Shown here: positions 1-7,800 of the stretch, one piece after another
Position numbering within the stretch: position 1 is the stretch's first letter
Layout: each line of letters starts with the position of its first letter
Made by a program: the position numbers and the translations under genes
Assembly: GCA_023700885.1 (NCBI GenBank)
Contig: JAMPYA010000047.1
Location: forward strand, 1-13,964
Reading direction: 5' to 3'
Length of the DNA: 13,964 nt
From: Flavobacteriaceae bacterium
GTDB lineage: Bacteria > Bacteroidota > Bacteroidia > Flavobacteriales > Flavobacteriaceae
Notes under the pieces: model-generated
Seen by the model: only the letters and a program-made list of their open reading frames with translations
Told to the model about the DNA's origin: nothing
The model's database searches: none

Positions 1-8
1 AATTACAT

Positions 9-39
9 AAAAAAAGCTCTTCAAAATAATTGAAAAGCT
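9..39 (-). terminator. Intrinsic terminator downstream of the tRNA
   Basis: Bases 15-24 (AGCTCTTCAA) pair with 30-39 (TTGAAAAGCT) with one mismatch around a 5-nt loop. Read on the minus strand, the hairpin is followed by a run of seven T at 9-15. This is the first convincing terminator downstream of the tRNA. It lies beyond the duplicated tRNA fragment. Confidence 0.7.
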
Positions 40-68
40 CTTATTTAAAAGTGGTCCCACTTGGGCTC
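33..68 (-). repeat. Copy of the tRNA 3' end and its downstream flank
   Basis: These 36 bases are an exact direct repeat of 115-150. Bases 51-68 reproduce the 3' part of the tRNA at 134-207: the 3' acceptor strand, the 3' strand of the T stem and part of the T loop. Bases 33-50 reproduce the DNA just beyond the tRNA. The 5' half of a tRNA is absent, so this is a fragment and cannot encode a working tRNA. Such partial copies arise by duplication, by loss of a tandem tRNA gene, or as a scar of an integrated element; no integrase is visible here. Confidence 0.9.
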
Positions 69-103
69 CCTTCGGCTGGCGCTCAGGGTAAACTTCTCGC
101 CAT
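69..103. repeat. REP-like insert between the two tRNA-end copies
   Basis: This stretch is clearly more GC-rich than the surrounding DNA. It contains CCCTTCGG and CGCTCAGGG close together, an imperfect inverted repeat with CCCT and AGGG at its ends. Short dispersed repeats combining CTTCG and GCTCAG with this layout are common between genes in many bacteria, including flavobacteria. That this is one of them is inference; only one copy is visible in the window. Confidence 0.4.
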
Positions 104-124
104 AATTACATAAAAAAAGCTCTT
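104..124. repeat. Direct repeat of bases 1-21, with the hairpin arm deleted
   Basis: Bases 104-124 are identical to bases 1-21 (AATTACAT, an A run, then GCTCTT). The sequence then continues as at 43-68, so this block equals the 1-68 block minus bases 22-42. The deletion endpoints fall in the short direct repeat AAAAGCTCTT, present at 12-21 and 33-42, which fits slippage or recombination between those repeats. Confidence 0.85.
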
Positions 125-133
125 ATTTAAAAG

Positions 134-207
134 TGGTCCCACTTGGGCTCGAACCAAGGACCACCTGATTATGAGTCAGGTGCTCTAACCAACTGAGCTA
201 TGGGACC
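134..207 (-). tRNA. tRNA with CAT anticodon (elongator Met or Ile2)
   Basis: On the minus strand the sequence folds into a full 74-nt cloverleaf. It has a 7-bp acceptor stem (GGTCCCA with TGGGACC), a D arm GCTC/GAGC, an anticodon stem CCTGA/TCAGG around the loop CTCATAA, and a T arm CTTGG/CCAAG with the loop TTCGAGC. The anticodon CAT lies at 171-173. The discriminator base is A, and the 3' CCA is not encoded, because the sequence continues ACTT. A CAT anticodon can belong to elongator Met or to tRNA-Ile2, whose C34 is changed to lysidine; I cannot decide between them by eye. It is not obviously the initiator, since the acceptor begins with a normal G-C pair. A promoter lies just upstream at 220-250. 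Confidence 0.96.
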
Positions 208-219
208 TCAATTGAGTTG

Positions 220-250
220 CAAAACTAATACTTATTTAGATTTTACACAA
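220..250 (-). promoter_or_regulatory. Promoter of the CAT tRNA
   Basis: Read on the minus strand, TAGTTTTG at 220-227 matches the Bacteroidota -7 consensus TAnnTTTG. A TTG at 248-250 lies 20 nt upstream, at the -33 position. The element ends 12 nt before the mature 5' end of the tRNA at 207, leaving room for a short leader. Experimental confirmation is lacking. Confidence 0.6.
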
Positions 251-302
251 TATTTTATTTCAAAAAACTCAGCTAATTGCTACTAATATTTATTAATGTA
301 TT

Positions 303-659
303 TTAATTAACTGTTCTAGATCTAATCCATACCTTTTGCCACTCTCTTTTCAAAATCAAAAAACAAACTTGCTGTGATAACACATCAATATTTGAGCCAT
401 CTGTTTTTTTTATATCAATTTCAGACACATCAATGCGATATAATAAATTTAAATATCCTGTAAAGTCAGCTAAAATTAATTTTCTGATTTCATTTTGAAG
501 CACCTCTACTAATTTAATAGGAGAACAATTTCTTCTTATTTTTAAGTCAACACCCGAATAATTAAAATCTTTTTCAAGTTGCTCCAACAATAAATTATAC
601 ATCTTTTGCTTGGAAGAGAATGCTACTAACTCATCAGAACTAATAAACTCTGGTTTCAT
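303..659 (-). CDS. Small conserved-looking protein of unknown function
   Basis: The 118-residue product is soluble, with no signal peptide or membrane segment. It is rich in Leu, Ile, Lys and Glu, which suggests a mostly helical fold. I do not recognise a domain. The ATG at 657-659 lies 12 nt after the stop of the prenyl synthase gene, so the two are almost certainly co-transcribed. This tight pairing and normal codon use support a real gene. The C-terminal half has a hydrophobic segment around LILADFTGYLNLLYRIDV that looks like a buried core, and the end is basic (KREWQKVWIRSR). A functional link with isoprenoid synthesis is possible but rests only on position. Confidence 0.75.
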   Translation of the reverse strand: MKPEFISSDELVAFSSKQKMYNLLLEQLEKDFNYSGVDLKIRRNCSPIKLVEVLQNEIRKLILADFTGYLNLLYRIDVSEIDIKKTDGSNIDVLSQQVCFLILKREWQKVWIRSRTVN

Positions 660-671
660 ATACTTTTAAAA

Positions 672-1640
672 TTATACACTACGGTTCATTAGATTTAAAC
701 CCAAATTTTTTAAAATTTCTTTCTTTTCTGATGAAAGTGAAAGTTTATCAACAAAGCTAAATGCCTCATTTGTATATAATTCAATTGATTTTTGTGTTAA
801 ATCTGGTATTTGTTTATCTTTAAAAAACTGAGAAACATTTTTAATTTTTGCAATGTCATCATCATTTTTATAAAGGGCTTTTAATAATAATTGATCTTCT
901 GAATTTGAATTTTGTAATGCCATTAAATACAAAAATGTTTTTTTGTTTTCAATAATATCGCCTCCAATTTTCTTTCCAAAAGATTTTTCATCACCAAAAG
1001 TGTCTAAATAGTCATCCTGAATTTGAAAGGCTAATCCTAAATTAAGACCGAAATTGTAGATATTTTTTCTATCATTATCGGATGCATTTGCAATAATTGC
1101 TCCAATTTCAAAAGCTGAAGCTAATAAAACAGAGGTTTTTAACTTAATCATATCGAGATATTGATTTATAGAAACATCTTGCAATTGCTCAAAATCCATA
1201 TCATATTGCTGACCTTCGCAAACTTCCATGGCAGTTTTATTAAATACTTTCATAATTTTTCGATAGATATCATCTGGATATTCTTCTATAAAAGAATATG
1301 CCTGAATTAACATTGCATCACCAGAAAGTATTCCGATATTTTCATTCCATTTATGATGAACCGTTGGTTTTCCTCTTCTCAACGAAGCTGAATCCATTAT
1401 GTCATCATGAATCAGTGTGAAATTATGAAAAACCTCAACAGCCAATGCTGCAGGAAAAGCATTTTTATAATCACTTTCAAATAAATCTGTAGCTAAAAGT
1501 ACCAATAAAGGTCTGATTCTCTTTCCTCCTAAATCGAGTATATATTTTATTGGTTGGTATAAATTTACTGGATCCTTGACCTCAATTTTTTTAGATAAAT
1601 ATTGGTTAAAATCTTCGCTTAGTTGATTTAATTCTGCCAT
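672..1640 (-). CDS. Polyprenyl diphosphate synthase (short-chain type)
   Basis: This 322-residue enzyme condenses allylic diphosphates with isopentenyl diphosphate to make longer isoprenoid diphosphates, used for quinones, carotenoids or lipid carriers. Visible trans-prenyltransferase motifs in order are GGKRIRP (residues 38-44), the first Asp-rich motif DDIMD (79-83) with the following RRGKPTVH (88-95), and the second Asp-rich motif DDYLD (209-213). The Asp residues bind magnesium and diphosphate. An aromatic residue, F74, sits five positions before the first motif, which in this family usually limits products to C15-C20, so geranylgeranyl or farnesyl diphosphate synthase is likelier than a long-chain enzyme. 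That is inference. Length is typical. The gene is first in a two-gene minus-strand unit, divergent from the efflux operon. Confidence 0.95.
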   Translation of the reverse strand: MAELNQLSEDFNQYLSKKIEVKDPVNLYQPIKYILDLGGKRIRPLLVLLATDLFESDYKNAFPAALAVEVFHNFTLIHDDIMDSASLRRGKPTVHHKWNENIGILSGDAMLIQAYSFIEEYPDDIYRKIMKVFNKTAMEVCEGQQYDMDFEQLQDVSINQYLDMIKLKTSVLLASAFEIGAIIANASDNDRKNIYNFGLNLGLAFQIQDDYLDTFGDEKSFGKKIGGDIIENKKTFLYLMALQNSNSEDQLLLKALYKNDDDIAKIKNVSQFFKDKQIPDLTQKSIELYTNEAFSFVDKLSLSSEKKEILKNLGLNLMNRSV

Positions 1641-1670
1641 CTAATTCTTTTTACTATAATTTAATAGTTT

Positions 1671-1678
1671 CAAAGATA
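1671..1678 (-). promoter_or_regulatory. Likely -7 element of the prenyl synthase promoter
   Basis: On the minus strand TATCTTTG matches TAnnTTTG exactly, 30 nt upstream of the ATG of the prenyl synthase gene. No perfect TTG is found at the -33 spacing; the nearest candidate, GTTTC at 1702-1706, overlaps one arm of the inverted repeat at 1700-1727. A TAGTTTC half-site (1665-1671) touches the downstream edge of this element. Confidence 0.5.
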
Positions 1679-1699
1679 ATTTGATTTTTTAAATACTGT

Positions 1700-1727
1700 G
1701 GAAACTATTTTTGTTTTTCTAGTTTCC
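1700..1727. promoter_or_regulatory. Inverted repeat, candidate TetR operator
   Basis: GGAAACTA at 1700-1707 and TAGTTTCC at 1720-1727 are perfect 8-bp inverted arms separated by 12 bp. The 28-bp site contains the -33 TTG (1711-1713) of the efflux promoter and abuts its -7 element at 1733. Binding by the TetR-family product of the adjacent gene would block transcription. A third copy of the half-site, TAGTTTC, lies at 1665-1671 next to the divergent promoter. The site is seen in the sequence; the bound protein is inferred. Confidence 0.6.
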
Positions 1728-1740
1728 TTTTGTACTTTTG
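1710..1740 (+). promoter_or_regulatory. Promoter of the tetR-efflux-recX operon
   Basis: TTTG at 1710-1713, exactly 19 nt, then TACTTTTG at 1733-1740 form a near-perfect Bacteroidota housekeeping promoter. Transcription should start a few bases after 1740. That excludes the in-frame TTG at 1738 as a translation start and supports the ATG at 1759. Confidence 0.75.
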
Positions 1741-1758
1741 CCAACACAAAAATTAATA

Positions 1759-2355
1759 ATGGAACACATCATACTTAAAAAAGCATCAGAATTATTTATT
1801 AAATATGGATTTAAGAATGTTACCATGTATGAAATTGCTAATGATTTAGGAATCTCAAAAAAAACAATCTATGTGTATTACGAAAATAAATCAGAATTAG
1901 TAGAGGCGGTTATTAAATATTTATTTAGTGAAATTAAAATTATTATTGAGGAGATAAAAAACCAAAACCTCAACCCAATTGAAGAGTCTTTTAAAACCTT
2001 TAGTACAGTTTCTCAATTACTTCAAGATGAGAAAATTTCTATTGAATTTCAGTTAAAAAAATATTTTCCAGATGTTTACGAACGCATCAATTGTGTAAAA
2101 TCAGAAATATTACAAAATACAATAACTGATAATTTAACTAGAGGAATAAATGAAGGAGTATATAGACCCTCAATTGATGTAGATTTTATAAGTAGATATT
2201 TTCTAACAACCATTTCAAGTTTTAAAAACTATGATTATTTTGAAATGGATGAAGTTGATTTGATTTCAGGAATGAAGCTAATTTTAGAACTTTATTTTAG
2301 AAGTATTGTAACAGAAAAAGGATTAATATATTTAGAAAAAATCATAAATAAATAA
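1759..2355 (+). CDS. TetR/AcrR-family transcriptional regulator of the efflux operon
   Basis: This 198-residue protein has an N-terminal TetR DNA-binding domain in roughly its first 50 residues. The helix-turn-helix is visible as TMYEIANDLGISKKTIYVYY, followed by the typical ENKSELVEAV. The rest is a helical ligand-binding and dimer domain of the diverse TetR type, so the inducer cannot be predicted. An in-frame TTG at 1738 would add seven residues, but it lies inside the promoter -7 element, so the ATG at 1759 was chosen. The stop overlaps the start of the TolC-like gene by one base (TAATG), which indicates translational coupling. As first gene of a pump operon it is probably an autorepressor released by a pump substrate, acting at the inverted repeat at 1700-1727. 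Confidence 0.92.
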   Translation: MEHIILKKASELFIKYGFKNVTMYEIANDLGISKKTIYVYYENKSELVEAVIKYLFSEIKIIIEEIKNQNLNPIEESFKTFSTVSQLLQDEKISIEFQLKKYFPDVYERINCVKSEILQNTITDNLTRGINEGVYRPSIDVDFISRYFLTTISSFKNYDYFEMDEVDLISGMKLILELYFRSIVTEKGLIYLEKIINK

Positions 2356-3698
2356 TGCAAAAAACAATATTACTCATAATTGGAATACTGAGCAGTATAT
2401 ACATAAACGCTCAGGAAAATATTTCTCTTTCTTTGGAAGAGGCAATTAATTATGCCCTAAAAAACAGCTATGCAAGTATCAATGCTACTCGAGACATAGA
2501 TGCTGCAAAATTAAAAAAATGGGAAACGACTACCATGGGTTTACCACAAATTAGCGCAACAATTGATTATCAAAATTGGATAAAAAAACAAGTTTCATTA
2601 ATTCCTGCAGAATTTTTTGGTGGTAACGCAGGTGAATTTGCAGAAGTGGCATTTGGCACAAAACATAATATGAATGCAACAGCTACACTAAATCAATTAA
2701 TTTTTGATGGTTCGTATTTAGTAGGATTACAATCAGCTAAAACATATTTAAAAATTTCTGAAAATGCCAAGGAAAAGACAGAATTAGGTCTTAGAGAAGC
2801 CGTTATCAATGCCTACGGAAATGTACTTTTAAGTGAAGAAAGTGTCAAAATTTTAGAAAAAAACATTGCTACACTTCAAAAAAACATAGATGAGACCACA
2901 GAAATCTATAAAAACGGCCTCATAGAAGAAGAAAGTGTTGAACAGTTACAGATTACATTGGCATCCTTAAAAAGTCAGTTATCAAAAACTAAGAACTTAA
3001 AAAACATTGCTTATAAAATGTTAAATATTACTTTAGGAACTGACATAAACACTTCGGTTACTTTAACCGATAATCTAACTAAACTTGCTGAAGATAACTT
3101 AAATTTAGAATTGCTTTCTACTAATTTAACTCTTGAAAATCATATTGACTTTAAAATTGCAAAAAACAATGAAAGAGCCAATGAGCTATTCGTAAAACTA
3201 GAACAAAGTAGAGCTTTGCCTTCTTTAAGCAGTTTTGTAAACTTGGGATACGTTGGCTTTGGCGAAAATTTTGATTTCACTAAAAAAGAACAAAAATGGT
3301 TTAATTCATCCTTACTTGGAGTTAGTTTAAATATTCCAATTTTTAGTAGTCTAGCAAGAAGTTCACGCACACAACAAGCTAAAATTGAATTAGAAAAAGC
3401 TAAAACAAATTTAACCGAAACAGCACAAAAATTAAAATTACAATTAGAATCTGCTAAAACAGAATATAAATATAGTTTAGAACAACTAGAAACTTCTAAG
3501 CAAAATTTAGCCTTAGCTGAACGGATAGAGAGAAAACAACAAATCAAATTTTTTGAAGGTCTTTCAACAAGTTTTGAACTTTCTGAAGCACAAAGACAAT
3601 TGTACACAATGCAACAAAACTATTTACAAAACATGCTTCAACTAATAGCTAATAAAGCATCATTAGATAACGCATTAAACACACCTATTAAAAACTAG
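2355..3698 (+). CDS. TolC-family outer-membrane efflux channel
   Basis: The 447-residue product begins with a signal peptide (MQKTILLIIGILSSIYINAQ, cleavage probably after the Ala-Gln region). It then has the layout of outer-membrane efflux proteins: LSLEEAINYALKNS near the mature N-terminus, long helical stretches with heptad-like Leu/Glu/Lys/Gln patterns, and an internal duplication of helical halves. The C-terminal part carries the family-typical FFEGLSTSFELSEAQRQL. Trimers of this family form the beta-barrel and periplasmic tunnel through which a tripartite pump expels its substrate. It overlaps the regulator gene by one base and lies 13 bp before the adaptor gene. Length is normal. The match to the family is clear; the substrate is unknown. 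Confidence 0.93.
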   Translation: MQKTILLIIGILSSIYINAQENISLSLEEAINYALKNSYASINATRDIDAAKLKKWETTTMGLPQISATIDYQNWIKKQVSLIPAEFFGGNAGEFAEVAFGTKHNMNATATLNQLIFDGSYLVGLQSAKTYLKISENAKEKTELGLREAVINAYGNVLLSEESVKILEKNIATLQKNIDETTEIYKNGLIEEESVEQLQITLASLKSQLSKTKNLKNIAYKMLNITLGTDINTSVTLTDNLTKLAEDNLNLELLSTNLTLENHIDFKIAKNNERANELFVKLEQSRALPSLSSFVNLGYVGFGENFDFTKKEQKWFNSSLLGVSLNIPIFSSLARSSRTQQAKIELEKAKTNLTETAQKLKLQLESAKTEYKYSLEQLETSKQNLALAERIERKQQIKFFEGLSTSFELSEAQRQLYTMQQNYLQNMLQLIANKASLDNALNTPIKN

Positions 3699-3711
3699 AA
3701 ATCAACAGAAA

Positions 3712-4842
3712 ATGAAAAATATAGTATTCCTTTTTATAACAGCCACCTTTTTAATTTCTTGCAGAGAAGAACATAAAAAAACATCCATTTCTGATTTAAA
3801 TTCAGAAAAAGCCACATTAATTAATCATATTGATAGTTTAAATAAACAATTAAAAATTGTTGAAGATAAACTTTCAAAATTAGACACTATTAAAAAATTA
3901 CATATTGTTACTGTTTTACCAGTAAAAAATGACCTGTTTAAGCATTATGTTGAAATACAAGGTGTTGTTAAGGCTGATAAAAATATAGATTTAAGACCAG
4001 AATTTGGAGGAACCGTTACTGCAATATATGTAAAAGAAGGTCAGCGAGTTGCTGCGGGTCAAATATTAATTCAACTAGATGATACCGCTATAAGAAACAG
4101 TATGGCTGAATTAACAACTCAACTAAATTTAGCTAAAACAACTTTTGATCGTCAGGAACGTTTATGGAATCAAAAAATTGGATCAGAAATGCAATACTTG
4201 CAAGCTAAAGCTCAAAAAGAAGGTTTAGAAAACAACCTTGCTTCTTTAAAAACTCAAGCTAAAAAGATGAAAATCATTGCTCCTTTTAATGGTATTGTTG
4301 ATGAAGTATTCCCAAGATTTGGAGAATTAACAAGTCCACAAACACCAACTGTGCGCTTATTAAATTTAAACAATGTTTATGTTGAAGCAGATGTGACCGA
4401 AACCTATTTACCTGTTGTACAAGTAGGAACCGAAGCTAAATTAAATTTCCCTTCAATAAGCAAAGAAGTGGTTTCTAAAATTTCACAAATAGGAAATTAT
4501 ATCAACCCAGATAATAGAAGTTTTAAAGTTCGAATCAATATTTCAAATAAAGACAACACCATTAAACCAAACTTATTAGCTGACTTAAAAATCTTAGATT
4601 TTAAATCAGAAGGATTGATTATTCCATCAACTTTAGTTCAAAAAGATCTAAAAGGAAATAATTATGTTTTCACTGTAAAAAAAGAAAATAATGAAAATGT
4701 GGTTATCAAAAAGTTAGTTTCAATTTCAAAAGAATACAATAACGAAGTATTTATATCAGAAGGACTTGAATCAACTGACACCTTAGTAAATAAAGGCGCT
4801 AGAATTGTTAAGGCTGGTGATATTGTTAAGATAAACAATTAA
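3712..4842 (+). CDS. RND efflux periplasmic adaptor (membrane-fusion) lipoprotein
   Basis: This 376-residue protein bridges the RND permease and the TolC-like channel. A lipoprotein signal ends in the lipobox LISC with C17 as the lipidated residue. A short predicted coiled coil follows at about residues 25-62. Next comes the lipoyl/barrel-sandwich half motif (GTVTAIYVKEGQRVAAGQIL), a helical hairpin of the usual short type, the second lipoyl half (MKIIAPFNGIVDEV, then GELTSPQTP), a beta-barrel domain and a membrane-proximal C-terminal domain. This is the HlyD/AcrA-like arrangement. The extra N-terminal coiled coil before the first lipoyl half is seen in many Bacteroidota adaptors. It lies between the channel and permease genes in one operon. 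Confidence 0.94.
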   Translation: MKNIVFLFITATFLISCREEHKKTSISDLNSEKATLINHIDSLNKQLKIVEDKLSKLDTIKKLHIVTVLPVKNDLFKHYVEIQGVVKADKNIDLRPEFGGTVTAIYVKEGQRVAAGQILIQLDDTAIRNSMAELTTQLNLAKTTFDRQERLWNQKIGSEMQYLQAKAQKEGLENNLASLKTQAKKMKIIAPFNGIVDEVFPRFGELTSPQTPTVRLLNLNNVYVEADVTETYLPVVQVGTEAKLNFPSISKEVVSKISQIGNYINPDNRSFKVRINISNKDNTIKPNLLADLKILDFKSEGLIIPSTLVQKDLKGNNYVFTVKKENNENVVIKKLVSISKEYNNEVFISEGLESTDTLVNKGARIVKAGDIVKINN

Positions 4843-4877
4843 TTAAATCTGTAAACTAAATTTAGAACAGCATTATA

Positions 4878-7800
4878 ATGAATAAAGAATTTAAAATATC
4901 TACCTGGTCTATTTATAATAAAATGACCGTATTTGTGATAATTGCTATGATTTTCATTGCAGGTATCATTTCTTATACAAGTATGCCACGCGAAGCATTC
5001 CCAGAAATTGTAGTGCCAGAAATTTATGTATCTACACCTTACCCCGGAAACTCTGCTTTAGATATAGAAAAATTAGTAACCAGACCTTTAGAAAAAGAAA
5101 TTAACGGAATTTCGGGCGTTGATGAAATTATTTCTACATCTATTGAAGGTTATTCCTCAATTCAAATAAAATTTGATTTTAGTGTAACACCAACAGAAGC
5201 ATTGCGCAAAGTAAAAGACAAAGTAGATGCTGCAACTTCTGATAAAGATTTTCCAAAAGATTTACCGGCAGATCCAAACGTTCAAGAATTAAATTTTGCT
5301 GAATTAATGCCAATTATGAACATTAATTTATCGGGTGATTTTTCTATGGATCAATTAAAAGAATACGGCGAATTTTTAGAAGAAGAAATTGAAAAAGTAC
5401 CTGAAATTTCAAAAGTAGAAATTAGAGGTATTCAAGATAAAGAAATAGAAATTAGCGTTGATTTATATAAGATGGAAACATCCCAAATCAGTTTTAACGA
5501 TATTGGAATGGCCATCCAAAATGAAAATATGACGGTTTCTGGAGGCGACTTACTTGAAAATGGCATCAGACGAAATGTGCGTGTAATAGGCGAATTTAAA
5601 TCGCCTAAAGAAATTGAAAACATTATAGTAAAACAAGAAAACAACAATATTGTTTATTTAAGAGATATTGCTGTTGTTAGTTTTAAAGAACAAGAAAAAC
5701 AAAGTTTTGCTCGTGAGTTTTCACAGCCGGTTTTAATGTTAGATGTTACAAAACGAGGTGGTGAAAATTTAATCAATGCATCAGAACAAATTGATGCAAT
5801 TATTGCTAAAGCCAAAGAAGAGTACTTTCCAGAAAATCTATATGTTTCTAAAACTAATGACCAAACTAACGAGACTAAAACAATGGTCTCTGACCTTGAA
5901 AATAGTATCATTTTAGGAATTATTTTAGTGGTTTTAGTACTGCTTTTCTTCCTCGGAATTAGAAATGCATTATTTGTAGGTATTGCCATACCATTATCAA
6001 TGTTTATGTCCTTTATCTTATTAAGTATATTAGGAGTAACATTAAATACCATGGTATTATTTTCATTGGTTATTGCTTTAGGAATGTTGGTTGACAATGG
6101 TATTGTTGTTGTTGAAAACATCTATAGATTATTAGACCAAGGTTACTCTAAAATTGATGCAGCACGATATGGTGTTGGAGAGGTTGCAATACCGATTATT
6201 GCTTCTACTGCAACAACGTTGGCAGCATTTATTCCATTAGCTTTTTGGCCGGGAATGATGGGAGAATTCATGCGGTTTTTACCAATTACACTTATAATAG
6301 TATTATCATCATCGTTATTTGTTGCACTCTTAATTAACCCAATGCTTACCTCTATTTTTATGAAAATAAAAGAAGATGAGGTTAACTTTAAAAGAATTTT
6401 ACTTTACAGTAGTGCATTATTTGTTGTTGGAGTCTTATTTATAATTGGCGGATTATCTACTGGTTCAAAAGCATTAAATGCCATAGGTTTACTTTTAGCT
6501 TTAGCAGGCATATTACGTGTTTTAAATACAAAATTACTAAGTCCGGCAACTAATTGGTTTCAAACAATATTTTTACCACGACTTGAGTCTTTTTATGAAA
6601 GAGTATTATCTTTTGCTTTGTCAGGTAATAGACCTAGACTTTACTTTTTAGCAACTTTTGGTTTGTTAGTTTTCTCATTTATTTTATTTGGATTATTTCC
6701 TCCAAAAGTATTATTCTTCCCAGAAACGCCACCAAAACAAGTATATGTTTATATAGAATATCCTATTGGAACAGATATTGAGGTTACCAATGCACTATCA
6801 ATTGAGATTGAGAATAAAATTCAAGATTATTTACAGAAATATGAAGTAGATGGTAAAAATCAAATCATAACTTCAGTTATTGGTCAAGTTGGAGAAGGTA
6901 CAAGTGATCCTAACCAAGGTCAACAAGGTGGAGCCACTCCAAATAAAGCACGTATAACAGTAGATTTTGTAAAATTTATGGATCGTGGCGATGTTGATAC
7001 AGATGATGTTTTAGTAGAAATCAGAAATTTATTAAAAAACATTCCCGGTGTAAATATTACTGTTGATAGACCTCAAGATGGACCTCCTACCGGAGCGCCA
7101 ATTAATATCGAAATTTCCGGCGATGATTACGAACAATTATTATCAACCTCAGAAAATATTAAACAATATATTAACGATGCTAATATATTAGGAATTGAAG
7201 AATTAAGTTTGGATGTTGAACAAGGAAAACCTGAATTACCATTTATAATTGACAGACAAAAGGCCAGAAGCTTAAATGTATCAACAGGTCAAATTGCAGA
7301 TGCAATAAGATCCTCATTGTTTGGTAAAGAAATTTCCACTTATAAAGATGGAGAAGATGATTATCCTATTAACGTTCGTTTAATGGACAAATATAGATAT
7401 AATAAAGAATCTTTATTAAATCAAAAAATTACATTTAGAAATCCCAGCAATGGTAAAATAGTTCAGGTTCCTGTATCTGCTGTTGCACATTCTGAAACTT
7501 CATCAACTTTTAGTGCAGTTAAACGTAAAGAATTAAATAGAGTTGTTACCCTATTTTCAAATGTTATTGAAGGTTATAATGCCACAGAAATAAACGATCA
7601 AATTAAAAAAGTAATGGAAAACTATAATATGCCTAAAAACGTATCCATTTCTTTTACCGGTGAGCAAGAAAAACAAGCCGAAGAAATGGCCTTTTTAAGT
7701 AAAGCATTATTGATTGCTGTTTTCTTAATATTTCTGATTTTAGTGGCACAGTTTAACTCAACCTCAACGCCCATAATAATTTCATTAACTGTTCTTTTAA

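Noticed and set aside
264..287. Weak hairpin AGC/GCT followed by T on the minus strand, possible terminator of the prenyl-synthase unit
   Set aside because: The stem is only about three base pairs; too weak to call although the T run is present.
1738..1758. TTG start adding seven residues to the TetR regulator
   Set aside because: The TTG forms part of the -7 promoter element, so it would lie upstream of the transcription start.
3140..3607. 155-codon open frame antisense to the TolC-like gene
   Set aside because: It lies wholly inside a clear coding gene on the other strand and has a composition explained by its codons; it shows no recognisable domain.
4849..4870. Palindrome CTAAATTTAG flanked by CTG and CAG between the adaptor and permease genes
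   Set aside because: The arms are not centred on one axis and the region is AT-rich, so a chance palindrome is likely; no operon break is implied.
5432..6121. Two minus-strand open frames (5432-5647 and 5654-6121) inside the permease gene
   Set aside because: Both are antisense shadows of the RND reading frame with no promoter or known motif.
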